NCBI GenBank assembly: GCA_934351445.1
Contig: CAKRIZ010000004.1
Coordinates: forward strand, 26,626 to 90,625
Direction: 5' to 3'
Origin: an uncultured Eubacterium sp.
GTDB taxonomy: Bacteria; Bacillota; Clostridia; Lachnospirales; Lachnospiraceae
Length of the DNA: 64,000 nucleotides
The position numbers and the translations under genes are program-made. Shown in pieces: positions 1 to 7,400 of this stretch; the first letter of the stretch is position 1; each line of letters opens with the position of its first letter. The notes under the pieces are model-generated. The model did no database searches, was not told where the DNA came from, and saw only the letters and a program-made list of their open reading frames with translations.

Positions 1-1
1 G

Positions 2-127
2 ACCAAGATTCTGGCAGAACCCGATGAGACGCTGCAGCAGTCATACATTGCCCTGCTTGATCTGACACGTGGTGTGCTTGAAACCTGTATTGATGTTTTA
101 GGTTTCTCAGCACCTGATAAAATGTAA
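2..127 (+). CDS. 3' end of an unidentified gene (partial)
   Basis: An open frame runs in from the window edge and stops with TAA at 125-127, giving the last 41 residues of a protein that ends in SAPDKM. The tail looks helical and soluble (TLQQSYIALLDLTRGVLE). I do not recognise the family. It lies 27 bp upstream of the first CobW-like GTPase on the same strand with no terminator between them, so it may be co-transcribed with the metal GTPases. That link is inference from spacing only. Confidence 0.6.
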   Translation, partial: TKILAEPDETLQQSYIALLDLTRGVLETCIDVLGFSAPDKM

Positions 128-154
128 TTATATTTTAGAAAGAAGGAATAATAC

Positions 155-1312
155 ATGACAAAGATTGACATTGTATCCGGATTTTTAGGCGCCGGAAAAA
201 CAACATTTATCAAAAAGATGATTGAAGAGGTTTTTACCGGACAGAAGATCGTTCTGATTGAAAATGAATTTGGTGAGGTCGGTATCGATGGCGGATTTTT
301 GAAAGATTCGGGTATTGAGATTACAGAGATGAATTCTGGCTGTATCTGCTGCTCTCTGGTGGGCGATTTCGGAAAGAACTTGAATGAAGTGATCGAAAAG
401 TTCCACCCGGATCGCATTCTGATCGAGCCGTCCGGTGTCGGTAAGCTCTCAGACGTCATGAAATCAGTCATGGATGTGGAAAAAACGCATGATGTAGCTT
501 TAAACGGGCTGATCACTGTAGTCAATGCTACGAAAGCAAGCAAGCAGATGAAGGCATTCGGTGAATTCTTTAATAATCAGATTGCGTATGCGACAACAAT
601 TATTTTGAGCCGCACACAGAATGCGACACCGCAGCAGCTTGAGTTATGTGTCAGACAGATGCAGCAGTTAAATGCAAAGGCTGCGATCATTACGACTCCG
701 TGGGATCAGATCTCCGGTGAAGCAATGCTCAAGGTCATCGAGGGACAGGATTCCCTGGAAATGAAACTGATGGCAGAAGAACATGCAAAACATGAGCACC
801 ACGATCATGAGCATGAACACGATCATGGGCACGAGCATCATCACGACCACGATGAACACCATCATGATCACGACCATGACGAACACCATCACGATCATGA
901 CCACGACGAGCACCATCACGATCATGATCACGATGAACATCATCATGACCACGAGCATGAACATCATTATGATGAGAACGGTGTATGCTCCTGCGGTCAT
1001 CATCATGACCACGAGCATGGCCATCATCATGCCGATGATGTATTCACAAGCTGGGGGAAAGAGACTCCGCATAAGTATACAAAGACAGAGATCGAGAATA
1101 TCTTAAAGACACTCAGTGATGACGAGTTCTATGGTACGATTCTCCGTGCAAAAGGTATGGTCGAGAATGCAGATGGTGGCTGGATCTATTTTGATATGGT
1201 TCCCGGCGAGTATGAGCTGCGTGAGGGTGAACCTGATTACACAGGCAGATTGTGCGTGATTGGCTGTGATCTGAAAGAAGATGAGCTGGAAAAATTATTC
1301 CTGCTCGCATAA
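155..1312 (+). CDS. COG0523 (CobW/YjiA/ZNG1-like) GTPase with long His-rich insert
   Basis: A 385-aa G3E-family GTPase of the CobW branch, whose members act as metal (Zn, Co or Ni) chaperones or insertases. The P-loop GFLGAGKTT is at residues 9-17, the family CxCC metal motif is at C63-I-C65-C66, and the Walker B-like EPSG is at 91-94. The base-recognition NKxD is degenerate (SRTQ, about 152-155). Residues about 210-297 are extremely His/Asp/Glu-rich, including four 9-residue repeats, and precede a CobW C-terminal domain (about 298-385). The His stretch suggests metal storage or delivery; zinc is the commonest cargo but the metal cannot be read from sequence. AAGGA precedes the ATG. A second GTPase of the same superfamily follows 52 bp downstream. 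Confidence 0.93.
   Translation: MTKIDIVSGFLGAGKTTFIKKMIEEVFTGQKIVLIENEFGEVGIDGGFLKDSGIEITEMNSGCICCSLVGDFGKNLNEVIEKFHPDRILIEPSGVGKLSDVMKSVMDVEKTHDVALNGLITVVNATKASKQMKAFGEFFNNQIAYATTIILSRTQNATPQQLELCVRQMQQLNAKAAIITTPWDQISGEAMLKVIEGQDSLEMKLMAEEHAKHEHHDHEHEHDHGHEHHHDHDEHHHDHDHDEHHHDHDHDEHHHDHDHDEHHHDHEHEHHYDENGVCSCGHHHDHEHGHHHADDVFTSWGKETPHKYTKTEIENILKTLSDDEFYGTILRAKGMVENADGGWIYFDMVPGEYELREGEPDYTGRLCVIGCDLKEDELEKLFLLA
851..958 (+). repeat. Four tandem 27-bp units encoding His/Asp/Glu repeats
   Basis: Units begin at 851, 878, 905 and 932. Each encodes Asp-Glu, three His, then alternating Asp-His, with the last unit ending in Glu-His. They form residues 233-268 of the CobW-like GTPase. Units differ mostly at synonymous third positions (cac/cat, gac/gat), so the amino-acid repeat is kept while the DNA has diverged. 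Copy number may vary between strains. Confidence 0.9.
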
Positions 1313-1364
1313 GCGTTCTGTTCTTTCAATGAAGCAGATGGAGATATAAGGAGATGTAACGAAT

Positions 1365-2312
1365 ATGCAAGAAATACCTGTATATCTGTTTACCGGATTT
1401 ATGGACAGCGGAAAGACTTCACTTATTTCGGAGACCTTGTTTGAGAATGAATTCGGTAAAGATGCAAAAACGCTCATCATCCTGTGTGAAGATGGTGATG
1501 TGGAACTGGATGAGCAGAAACTGGCACAGATAGATGCCAGTCTTGTTATGCTCGACGATGTAAAGCAGATCACACGTGAAAAATTTCATGAATTGAACGA
1601 ACAATATCACCCGGATCAGGTGTTTATCGAGTACAACGGTACGTGGGAGCTGGCTCCGCTGCTGGATCTGGATGCGCCTGATGGGTGGACGATTGTCCAG
1701 ACACTCACGACTGTAGATGCGACGACTTATGAGATGTACCTGAATAACATGCGTACCATGATGCTGGAGCAGTTCTTTATCTCAGATGTTGTGATATTCA
1801 ACCGCTGTGACGATGAGACACCTAAAGCTCGTTTCCGCCGCAGTGTCAAGGCAAAGAACCGCAAGGCACAGATTGTATATGAGCGTGCGGATGGTTCACT
1901 GGATGAAAACTATGACGATGAGCTGCCTTATGATATCAATGAGGATTTTCTGGATATCTCCGATGCAGATTATGGCATTTTTTATCTGGATATTATGGAC
2001 AACCCAAAGAAGTACGTTGGAAAGAAAGTCAAATATCTGGCACTTGTTTATAAGCCGAAGGGAAAACTGAAAAGCGATGTGTTTGTACCCGGACGTTTTG
2101 CAATGACTTGCTGTGCGGAGGATATCCAGTTTGTCGGAATCAAGTGCAAATATGATAAGGCAAATACGATTGAACACCGCTCCTGGGTGTGGGTGACTGC
2201 CGAGGTGGCGTATGAATTCGCAATGGAGTATAAGGGAAAAGGACCTGTGCTGCATGCCATCGAGGTTGTACCGGCCGAAAAACCGGAGGATGAACTGGTT
2301 TACTTTTCGTAG
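1365..2312 (+). CDS. COG0523-like GTPase fused to a DUF1980/TIGR03943-like C-terminal domain
   Basis: A 315-aa protein with a CobW-type P-loop (GFMDSGKTS, residues 11-19), a Walker B-like stretch (VFIEYNG, about 86-92) and an NKxD-like base motif (NRCD, about 146-149). It lacks the CxCC motif of classical CobW proteins. From about residue 203 the sequence changes character: YGIFYLDIMDNP, then GRFAMTCCAEDIQFVG around 243-258. This resembles the C-terminal module of TIGR03943/DUF1980 proteins (B. subtilis YcgQ type), which are associated with zinc homeostasis. It lies 52 bp after another CobW-like GTPase and 23 bp before the BMP-like gene, probably in one operon. The GTPase assignment is firm; the C-terminal match is recognition by eye. 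Confidence 0.85.
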   Translation: MQEIPVYLFTGFMDSGKTSLISETLFENEFGKDAKTLIILCEDGDVELDEQKLAQIDASLVMLDDVKQITREKFHELNEQYHPDQVFIEYNGTWELAPLLDLDAPDGWTIVQTLTTVDATTYEMYLNNMRTMMLEQFFISDVVIFNRCDDETPKARFRRSVKAKNRKAQIVYERADGSLDENYDDELPYDINEDFLDISDADYGIFYLDIMDNPKKYVGKKVKYLALVYKPKGKLKSDVFVPGRFAMTCCAEDIQFVGIKCKYDKANTIEHRSWVWVTAEVAYEFAMEYKGKGPVLHAIEVVPAEKPEDELVYFS

Positions 2313-2335
2313 TTTCCGGATTGTGAGGAGAATAT

Positions 2336-4270
2336 ATGGCAAATGAAAATTATCAGGCTGCCAAAAAGCTGGCATTAAAAGCTGCCAGATCAGCAGTATC
2401 AAATGGAAAATATCCGTATTTACCGGCACTCGACGAGTTTGTCACCAGAGATGCGATCTGTGGGGAAGAACCGCTTGGCGTGATTGATATTCCGTTGAGC
2501 AAAGTGGCCGGTACGCGTACCAGTGGACGCAAGAATTCTTTTGCCAATAATTTTATGCCACTTTTGGAAGAAGGCACTGAGTTTTCGTTCAAATGGAGCA
2601 ATCTCTATGATGCACAGATGGAAGAGGGCATCCGAGACCCGATTCTGGCATATGAGTATATGATGCGTTATTATGTACAGGAAGGCAACAAACGTGTCAG
2701 TGTACTGAAATTTGTAGAAGCTGCAAGCATCTCTGCCAATGTGATCCGGTTGTTACCGAAGAAGACGGATGATCTGCAGGTGCGGATCTACTATGAATAT
2801 GTCGATTTTTATGAGGCTTCCAAGCTGTGTCTGTTGGATTTCTCGACACTGGGAGCTTATGAGGAGCTGTGCAATTTTTATGAAAAAGGCTGGAAACAGC
2901 CCTGGTCGGAGGAGGAAAGACAGCAGCTCCGCAGCGATTTCCAGCGATTTGAACAAGTATTTTTGAATATGGGCGGAGAGCGGCTGCGTGTGACGGCAGC
3001 TGATGCATTTCTGGTATATCTGCGTGTCTATGGCAGAAAGGAACTGCCGTACCGATCCAATTCCGATCTGCGCAATGAGATCGACCGGATCTGGCATGAG
3101 TTTCTGACCCAGGCGCAGGATCGGTCTATGAAGCTGCTGTTAGAGCCGACAGAGACACCTACGACGGCATCGTTGATCAGAAAGCGTATACCATTTCTCG
3201 GCGGTTCGAACAATCGCAAGCTGCATGTGGGATTTATCTATGGCAAGACACCGCAGACATCTGCGTGGACGTATGCGCATGAACTGGGCAGATTACATCT
3301 GGAGAGTGTATTTGGAGACCAGATTGAGACGAAGACCTATTGCCATGCGGAGTATACATTTTCACCGATGGATATATTGGAGCGTGCCATTGACGATGGA
3401 AATGAGATCATTTTTACGACTACGCCGTATCTGAGTGCAGCCAGTCTCAAGGCGGCTGTCGCCCATCCGGAGGTCAAGATCTTAAACTGCTCGACGAATT
3501 CTACTTACAACAGCATCCGTACCTACTACTGCCGGATGTATGAACCGAAGTTCCTGTTGGGGCTGATCGCAGGTTCTCTGGCCGGAACGGAACGGATCGG
3601 GTACATTGCTGATTATCCGATTTTTAGCACGATATCGAATATTAATGCATTTGCGCTCGGGGCGAAGATGGTAAACCCGCAGGCAGAGATACAGCTGGTA
3701 TGGTCGTCTGTGAAAGGTGTGGAACGGCCGGGAGAGCAGCTGGATGCGGACATCCGTTTTGTCTCCGATAAGGATTTTATTGTTCCGGAGCATCCGGGCC
3801 GCAGATTCGGTCTGTATGAGCGTGATGGCGAAGAATTGCGCAGTGTGGCAACAACCGTATGTCACTGGGGTAAGTTTTATGAGCAGATTATACAGGGAAT
3901 CCGCAAGGATACCTGGACGATGGATCTCACGGTCAACAGAAACCGCGCCATCAACTACTGGTGGGGCATGTCGGCGGGTGTGACGGAGCTGATCTGTTCC
4001 GGGAAGCTGCCGTCAGAGACCACGCGGCTGGTGTCGATCATGACTGAATTGATCCGGAAAGGACAATTCCGTCCGTTTGATACGGAATTGACAGATAATG
4101 AAGGTGTGCGCCGTCAGGAGATTGGGACGCATATGAGCCATGAACAGATTGTGAAGATGGACTGGCTGTTAGACAATGTAGAGGGCAGCATACCGGCGTT
4201 TGGTGATTTGAAGGATGAAGCATTACCGCTTGTTATGTTGCAGGGTGATCTTGCACAGGACGAACCATAG
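2336..4270 (+). CDS. Cytosolic BMP/PnrA-type ligand-binding protein with ParB-like N-terminal region
   Basis: A 644-aa protein with no signal peptide or lipobox, starting MANENYQAAK. Residues about 295-540 (KLHVGFIYGKTPQTSAWTY onward) resemble BMP/PnrA substrate-binding domains, which normally sit outside the cell and bind nucleosides. Residues about 44-140 contain PLGVIDIPLSKVAGT and later EGNKRVSVLK (116-125), a pattern like the ParB/sulfiredoxin fold (IPLxxI followed by a G-N-K/H-R motif). A helical middle region joins them. No permease or ATPase genes of a BMP-type ABC importer lie nearby, so a sensing or regulatory role in the cytoplasm is more likely than transport (inference). A close GGAG Shine-Dalgarno precedes the ATG. 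Confidence 0.75.
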   Translation: MANENYQAAKKLALKAARSAVSNGKYPYLPALDEFVTRDAICGEEPLGVIDIPLSKVAGTRTSGRKNSFANNFMPLLEEGTEFSFKWSNLYDAQMEEGIRDPILAYEYMMRYYVQEGNKRVSVLKFVEAASISANVIRLLPKKTDDLQVRIYYEYVDFYEASKLCLLDFSTLGAYEELCNFYEKGWKQPWSEEERQQLRSDFQRFEQVFLNMGGERLRVTAADAFLVYLRVYGRKELPYRSNSDLRNEIDRIWHEFLTQAQDRSMKLLLEPTETPTTASLIRKRIPFLGGSNNRKLHVGFIYGKTPQTSAWTYAHELGRLHLESVFGDQIETKTYCHAEYTFSPMDILERAIDDGNEIIFTTTPYLSAASLKAAVAHPEVKILNCSTNSTYNSIRTYYCRMYEPKFLLGLIAGSLAGTERIGYIADYPIFSTISNINAFALGAKMVNPQAEIQLVWSSVKGVERPGEQLDADIRFVSDKDFIVPEHPGRRFGLYERDGEELRSVATTVCHWGKFYEQIIQGIRKDTWTMDLTVNRNRAINYWWGMSAGVTELICSGKLPSETTRLVSIMTELIRKGQFRPFDTELTDNEGVRRQEIGTHMSHEQIVKMDWLLDNVEGSIPAFGDLKDEALPLVMLQGDLAQDEP

Positions 4271-4292
4271 ATAGACAGGGAGACTACCGTGT

Positions 4293-4883
4293 ATGAAAAT
4301 ATTAACACTGGCAGATGTTGAATCGAAAGCCTTGTGGGAGCATCTGGATCGGGACTATCTGAGAAAATTTGATATGATACTGGCGGCAGGAGATCTAAAG
4401 CCTGACTATCTGGAGTATCTGAGCGTGTATGCGCCTTCGGATATTTTACATGTGTTTGGCAACCATGACCATACGCACGGCAAGCAGAGTCCGGCCGGAT
4501 GTGTCTGTGTTGAGGACAACATCTATGAATATAAGGGTGTCCGTATTCTGGGACTCGGTGGCAGTATCCGCTATAAACCCGGCCCGGATCAGTACACGGA
4601 AGGAGAGATGGAGCATCGGATACGGAAGCTCCGCCGTCGGTTAAAGCGGAGTGGAGGATTCGATATCCTGCTCACACATTCGCCTGCCAGAGGACTGGGA
4701 GATGACACTGATCCGACACATACCGGGTTCGAATGTCTGAAAAAGCTATTGGATGACTATCAGCCGAAATATATGGTACACGGCCACGTCCATATGAATT
4801 ACGGTGTGAACAGGGAACGGATCCGTACATATGGTTCGACGACAATTATCAATGCATATGAGAAATATGAATTTGAATATTAG
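4293..4883 (+). CDS. Metallophosphoesterase (calcineurin-like)
   Basis: A 196-aa single-domain phosphoesterase. Visible metal-site motifs are LTLADVES at the N-terminus (the family D-x-H is altered to D-V-E), AAGDLKP (GD motif), FGNHDHTH (GNHD motif), LLTHSPARGLGD (H near 128) and VHGHVHMNYG (GHxH). Most of the dimetal phosphoesterase signature is therefore intact, but the first motif lacks its usual His. The substrate cannot be told from sequence. It is the last gene before a strong terminator at 4892-4956 and begins 22 bp after the BMP-like gene. Confidence 0.88.
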   Translation: MKILTLADVESKALWEHLDRDYLRKFDMILAAGDLKPDYLEYLSVYAPSDILHVFGNHDHTHGKQSPAGCVCVEDNIYEYKGVRILGLGGSIRYKPGPDQYTEGEMEHRIRKLRRRLKRSGGFDILLTHSPARGLGDDTDPTHTGFECLKKLLDDYQPKYMVHGHVHMNYGVNRERIRTYGSTTIINAYEKYEFEY

Positions 4884-4891
4884 CTTTTGTT

Positions 4892-4956
4892 AATAAAGTG
4901 ACCGTTTTTTTGACGAAAATGAGAAAATTCGTTGAAAAAACGGTCACTTTATTTTA
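4892..4956 (+). terminator. Rho-independent-type hairpin after the phosphoesterase gene
   Basis: The arm aataaagtgaccgttttttt (from 4892) pairs with the arm ending at about 4955 (aaaaaacggtcactttatt), giving a stem of about 18 bp around an AT-rich loop, followed by a T-rich tract. The promoter for nfnA appears to use the right arm as its -35 region. Confidence 0.85.
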
Positions 4957-4960
4957 TTAT
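4932..4960 (+). promoter_or_regulatory. Candidate sigma-A promoter for nfnAB
   Basis: TTGAAA (4932-4937) and TATTAT (4955-4960) are separated by 17 bp, giving a start near 4967 and a leader of about 105 nt before nfnA. The -35 lies inside the right arm of the upstream terminator. The leader has a short hairpin (GTGCT/AGCAC near 4970-4986) but matches no riboswitch I know. Confidence 0.5.
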
Positions 4961-5071
4961 AGTATTAATGTGCTGTATCGGAGCACAAAAAAGAATAACA
5001 TGCGTCTGTGAAGGTACTGCACAGTCGCACAGCCTCGTTGAAGAGGGGATTGAATGAATGGAGGAAAAAGT

Positions 5072-5965
5072 ATGTACCCGATCGTGAGAAAAGAGATTTT
5101 GGCTGATAAGATCTTCCTGATGGAAGTGAAGGCAGAGCGTTGTGCAAAGTCCTGTCTGCCGGGTCAGTTCGTCATTGTAAAAACAGATGAAAAGGGTGAG
5201 CGTATCCCGTTGACGATCTGCGATTATGACAGAGAGGCAGGAACGGTGACGATTGTTGTTCAGGCAGTTGGCGCTTCTACTGAGCGTATGTTAATGAATA
5301 TTGATACAATGGAGTCATTCGAGGATTTTGTAGGACCGCTTGGATGCCCTTCTGAGTTATGTCAGGAGCAAAATCTGGAAGAGACAAAGAAAAAGAAGAT
5401 TGTGTTTATTGCAGGAGGACTCGGAACCGCACCTGTGTATCCTCAGGTAAAATGGCTGCATGAGCATGGTGTTGATGCAGATGTGATCATGGGATCAAGA
5501 ACCAAGGATCTGTTGTTCTACATGGATGAGATGAAGGCGGTGGCAAAGAACTGCTATATCTGTACGGATGACGGCAGCTTTGGTTTCCACGGAGTCGGAA
5601 CGGCACAGCTGCAGGCACTGTATGATGAGGGTGTCACCTATGACCAGTGTGTAGCGATCGGACCGATGATCATGATGAAATTTGTGTGCCTGCTGACCAA
5701 ACAGCTGGGTCTGCCGACCATCGTGTCCATGAATCCGATCATGGTAGACGGAACCGGTATGTGTGGTGCATGTCGTCTGGTAGTCGGCGATCAGGTGAAG
5801 TTTGCATGCGTGGACGGCCCTGAGTTTGACGGACATCTGGTAGATTTTGATCAGGCAATGAAGAGAATGCAGCAGTATAAGACCGAGGAAGGCAGAGCAA
5901 AGCTCGCGTTAGAGGAAGGTGCTACGCATCACGGCGGCTGCGGACATTGTGGAGGTGACAAATAA
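5072..5965 (+). CDS. nfnA: NfnA: NADH-binding FAD/[2Fe-2S] subunit of electron-bifurcating transhydrogenase
   Basis: This is a ferredoxin-NADP reductase/DHOD-like electron transfer subunit (297 aa). With NfnB it couples NADH and reduced ferredoxin oxidation to reduction of two NADP+. The FAD-domain motif IPLTICDYD and the NAD-domain motif AGGLGTAPVYPQ are clear. Near the end VDGTGMCGAC...FACVDGPEF gives D226, C231, C234 and C246, matching the unusual one-Asp-three-Cys [2Fe-2S] ligation known in NfnA. I chose the ATG at 5072 because GGAGG (5060-5064) lies 7 nt upstream; an in-frame ATG at 5054 would place that site inside the gene. The extreme C-terminus carries an extra HHGGCGHCGG tail. Its stop overlaps the nfnB start (TAATG). 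Confidence 0.93.
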   Translation: MYPIVRKEILADKIFLMEVKAERCAKSCLPGQFVIVKTDEKGERIPLTICDYDREAGTVTIVVQAVGASTERMLMNIDTMESFEDFVGPLGCPSELCQEQNLEETKKKKIVFIAGGLGTAPVYPQVKWLHEHGVDADVIMGSRTKDLLFYMDEMKAVAKNCYICTDDGSFGFHGVGTAQLQALYDEGVTYDQCVAIGPMIMMKFVCLLTKQLGLPTIVSMNPIMVDGTGMCGACRLVVGDQVKFACVDGPEFDGHLVDFDQAMKRMQQYKTEEGRAKLALEEGATHHGGCGHCGGDK

Positions 5966-7350
5966 TGGAAGGAATGACAAGAGTACCTGTTCGTGAGCAG
6001 GATCCGAAGGTGCGTGCAACCAATTTTGAAGAAGTGTGCCTCGGATATAATGAGGAAGAAGCAGTTGAGGAGGCTAAGCGCTGCTTAAATTGTAAGAATC
6101 CGCTGTGTGTACAGGGATGCCCTGTATCGATCAATATTCCTGCGTTTATCCAGCAGGTGAAAGAGCGCAATTTCGAAGAGGCTTATCAGATCATCAGCCA
6201 GTCATCTGCACTGCCTGCTGTCTGCGGACGTGTGTGCCCGCAGGAGAGCCAGTGTGAAGGAAAGTGTATCCGCGGTATCAAGGGTGAGCCGGTATCGATC
6301 GGAAAGCTGGAGCGTTTTGTCGCTGACTGGGCACGTGAGAATGGTATCCAGCCGAAAAAAGCAGAAAAATTAAATGGTCATAAGGTAGCGGTCATCGGTT
6401 CCGGTCCTGCAGGTCTGACCTGTGCCGGAGATCTGGCAAAGCTTGGCTACGAAGTGACGATTTTTGAAGCATTGCATGAGGCCGGTGGAGTACTCAGCTA
6501 TGGTATCCCGGAGTTCCGTCTGCCGAAGCAGAAGGTTGTTGCTGCCGAGGTAGAGAATGTGAAGTCACTCGGTGTCAAGATCGAGACAAACGTTGTCATT
6601 GGTAAGTCAACAACGATTGATGAACTCATTGAAGAAGAAGGATTCGAAGCTGTATTTATCGGTTCAGGAGCAGGATTGCCCAGATTCATGGGTATCCCCG
6701 GTGAGCAGGCAAACGGTGTGTTCTCGGCAAATGAGTTCCTGACCAGAAATAACCTGATGAAAGCATTTATGGATGGCTATGATACACCGATCAGCCGCGG
6801 CAAGAAAGTTGTTGTAGTCGGTGGTGGAAACGTAGCAATGGATGCTGCCAGAACAGCACTCCGTCTCGGTGCGGAAGTACACGTTGTATACCGCCGTGGT
6901 GAGGCTGAACTGCCTGCACGTGTGGAGGAAGTACACCACGCAAAAGAAGAAGGTATCATTTTTGATCTTCTGCAAAATCCTACCGAGATTCTGGTCGATG
7001 AGAATGGCTGGGTAAAGGGAATCAAGATTATCAAGATGGAACTGGGCGAGCCGGATGAGTCAGGAAGAAGAAGTCCGGTGGAGATCCCCGGATCAGAGTA
7101 CGAGATTGAGGCTGATACAGTAATTATGTCTCTGGGTACTTCTCCGAATCCGTTGATTTCTTCAACGACAAAGGGACTTGAGATCAACCGTAGAAAATGT
7201 ATCGTAGCGACAGAAGATACCGGAGCTACTTCTAAAGAAGGTGTATATGCAGGCGGAGATGCTGTGACAGGTGCTGCTACCGTTATTCTCGCAATGGGGG
7301 CTGGAAAGGCTGCCGCAAAGGGAATCGATGCATATTTATCTGCAAAATAA
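5965..7350 (+). CDS. nfnB: NfnB: NADPH-binding [4Fe-4S] flavoprotein subunit (GltD-like)
   Basis: The 461-aa partner of NfnA, often annotated as homotetrameric glutamate synthase small subunit. The N-terminal domain has two cysteine clusters for [4Fe-4S] centres (CLNCKNPLCVQGCP near residues 40-53 and CGRVCPQESQCEGKC near 87-101). A first dinucleotide fold follows (VAVIGSGPAGLTCAGDLAKLG), then a second (VVVVGGGNVAMDAARTALRLG) and a terminal GGDAVTGAATVILAMGAGKAAA. No glutamate synthase large subunit is nearby and the gene is translationally coupled to nfnA, which favours the bifurcating transhydrogenase over GltD. A hairpin terminator follows within 4 bp of the stop. Confidence 0.94.
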   Translation: MEGMTRVPVREQDPKVRATNFEEVCLGYNEEEAVEEAKRCLNCKNPLCVQGCPVSINIPAFIQQVKERNFEEAYQIISQSSALPAVCGRVCPQESQCEGKCIRGIKGEPVSIGKLERFVADWARENGIQPKKAEKLNGHKVAVIGSGPAGLTCAGDLAKLGYEVTIFEALHEAGGVLSYGIPEFRLPKQKVVAAEVENVKSLGVKIETNVVIGKSTTIDELIEEEGFEAVFIGSGAGLPRFMGIPGEQANGVFSANEFLTRNNLMKAFMDGYDTPISRGKKVVVVGGGNVAMDAARTALRLGAEVHVVYRRGEAELPARVEEVHHAKEEGIIFDLLQNPTEILVDENGWVKGIKIIKMELGEPDESGRRSPVEIPGSEYEIEADTVIMSLGTSPNPLISSTTKGLEINRRKCIVATEDTGATSKEGVYAGGDAVTGAATVILAMGAGKAAAKGIDAYLSAK

Positions 7351-7353
7351 ATA

Positions 7354-7397
7354 GAACAAAAAATGGATTCTGCATTTGCAGAATCCATTTTTTGTTC
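7354..7397. terminator. Bidirectional terminator between nfnB and the aminotransferase gene
   Basis: A perfect inverted repeat: gaacaaaaaatggattctgc at 7354 onward is mirrored by gcagaatccattttttgttc ending at 7397, around a 2-6 nt loop. A/T tracts on both sides let it act for both converging genes. Confidence 0.93.
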
Positions 7398-7400
7398 CGA

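Noticed and set aside
668..1106. Long Met/Val- or Met/Thr-rich open frames on both strands over the His-repeat region
   Set aside because: They are by-products of the CAT/CAC/GAT repeats of the GTPase gene and have no ribosome sites or protein-like composition.
4293..4883. Phosphoesterase as an inactive protein because of the altered first motif (D-V-E for D-x-H)
   Set aside because: The other metal ligands (GD, GNHD, H, GHxH) are all present, so loss of activity cannot be claimed; only noted as an oddity.
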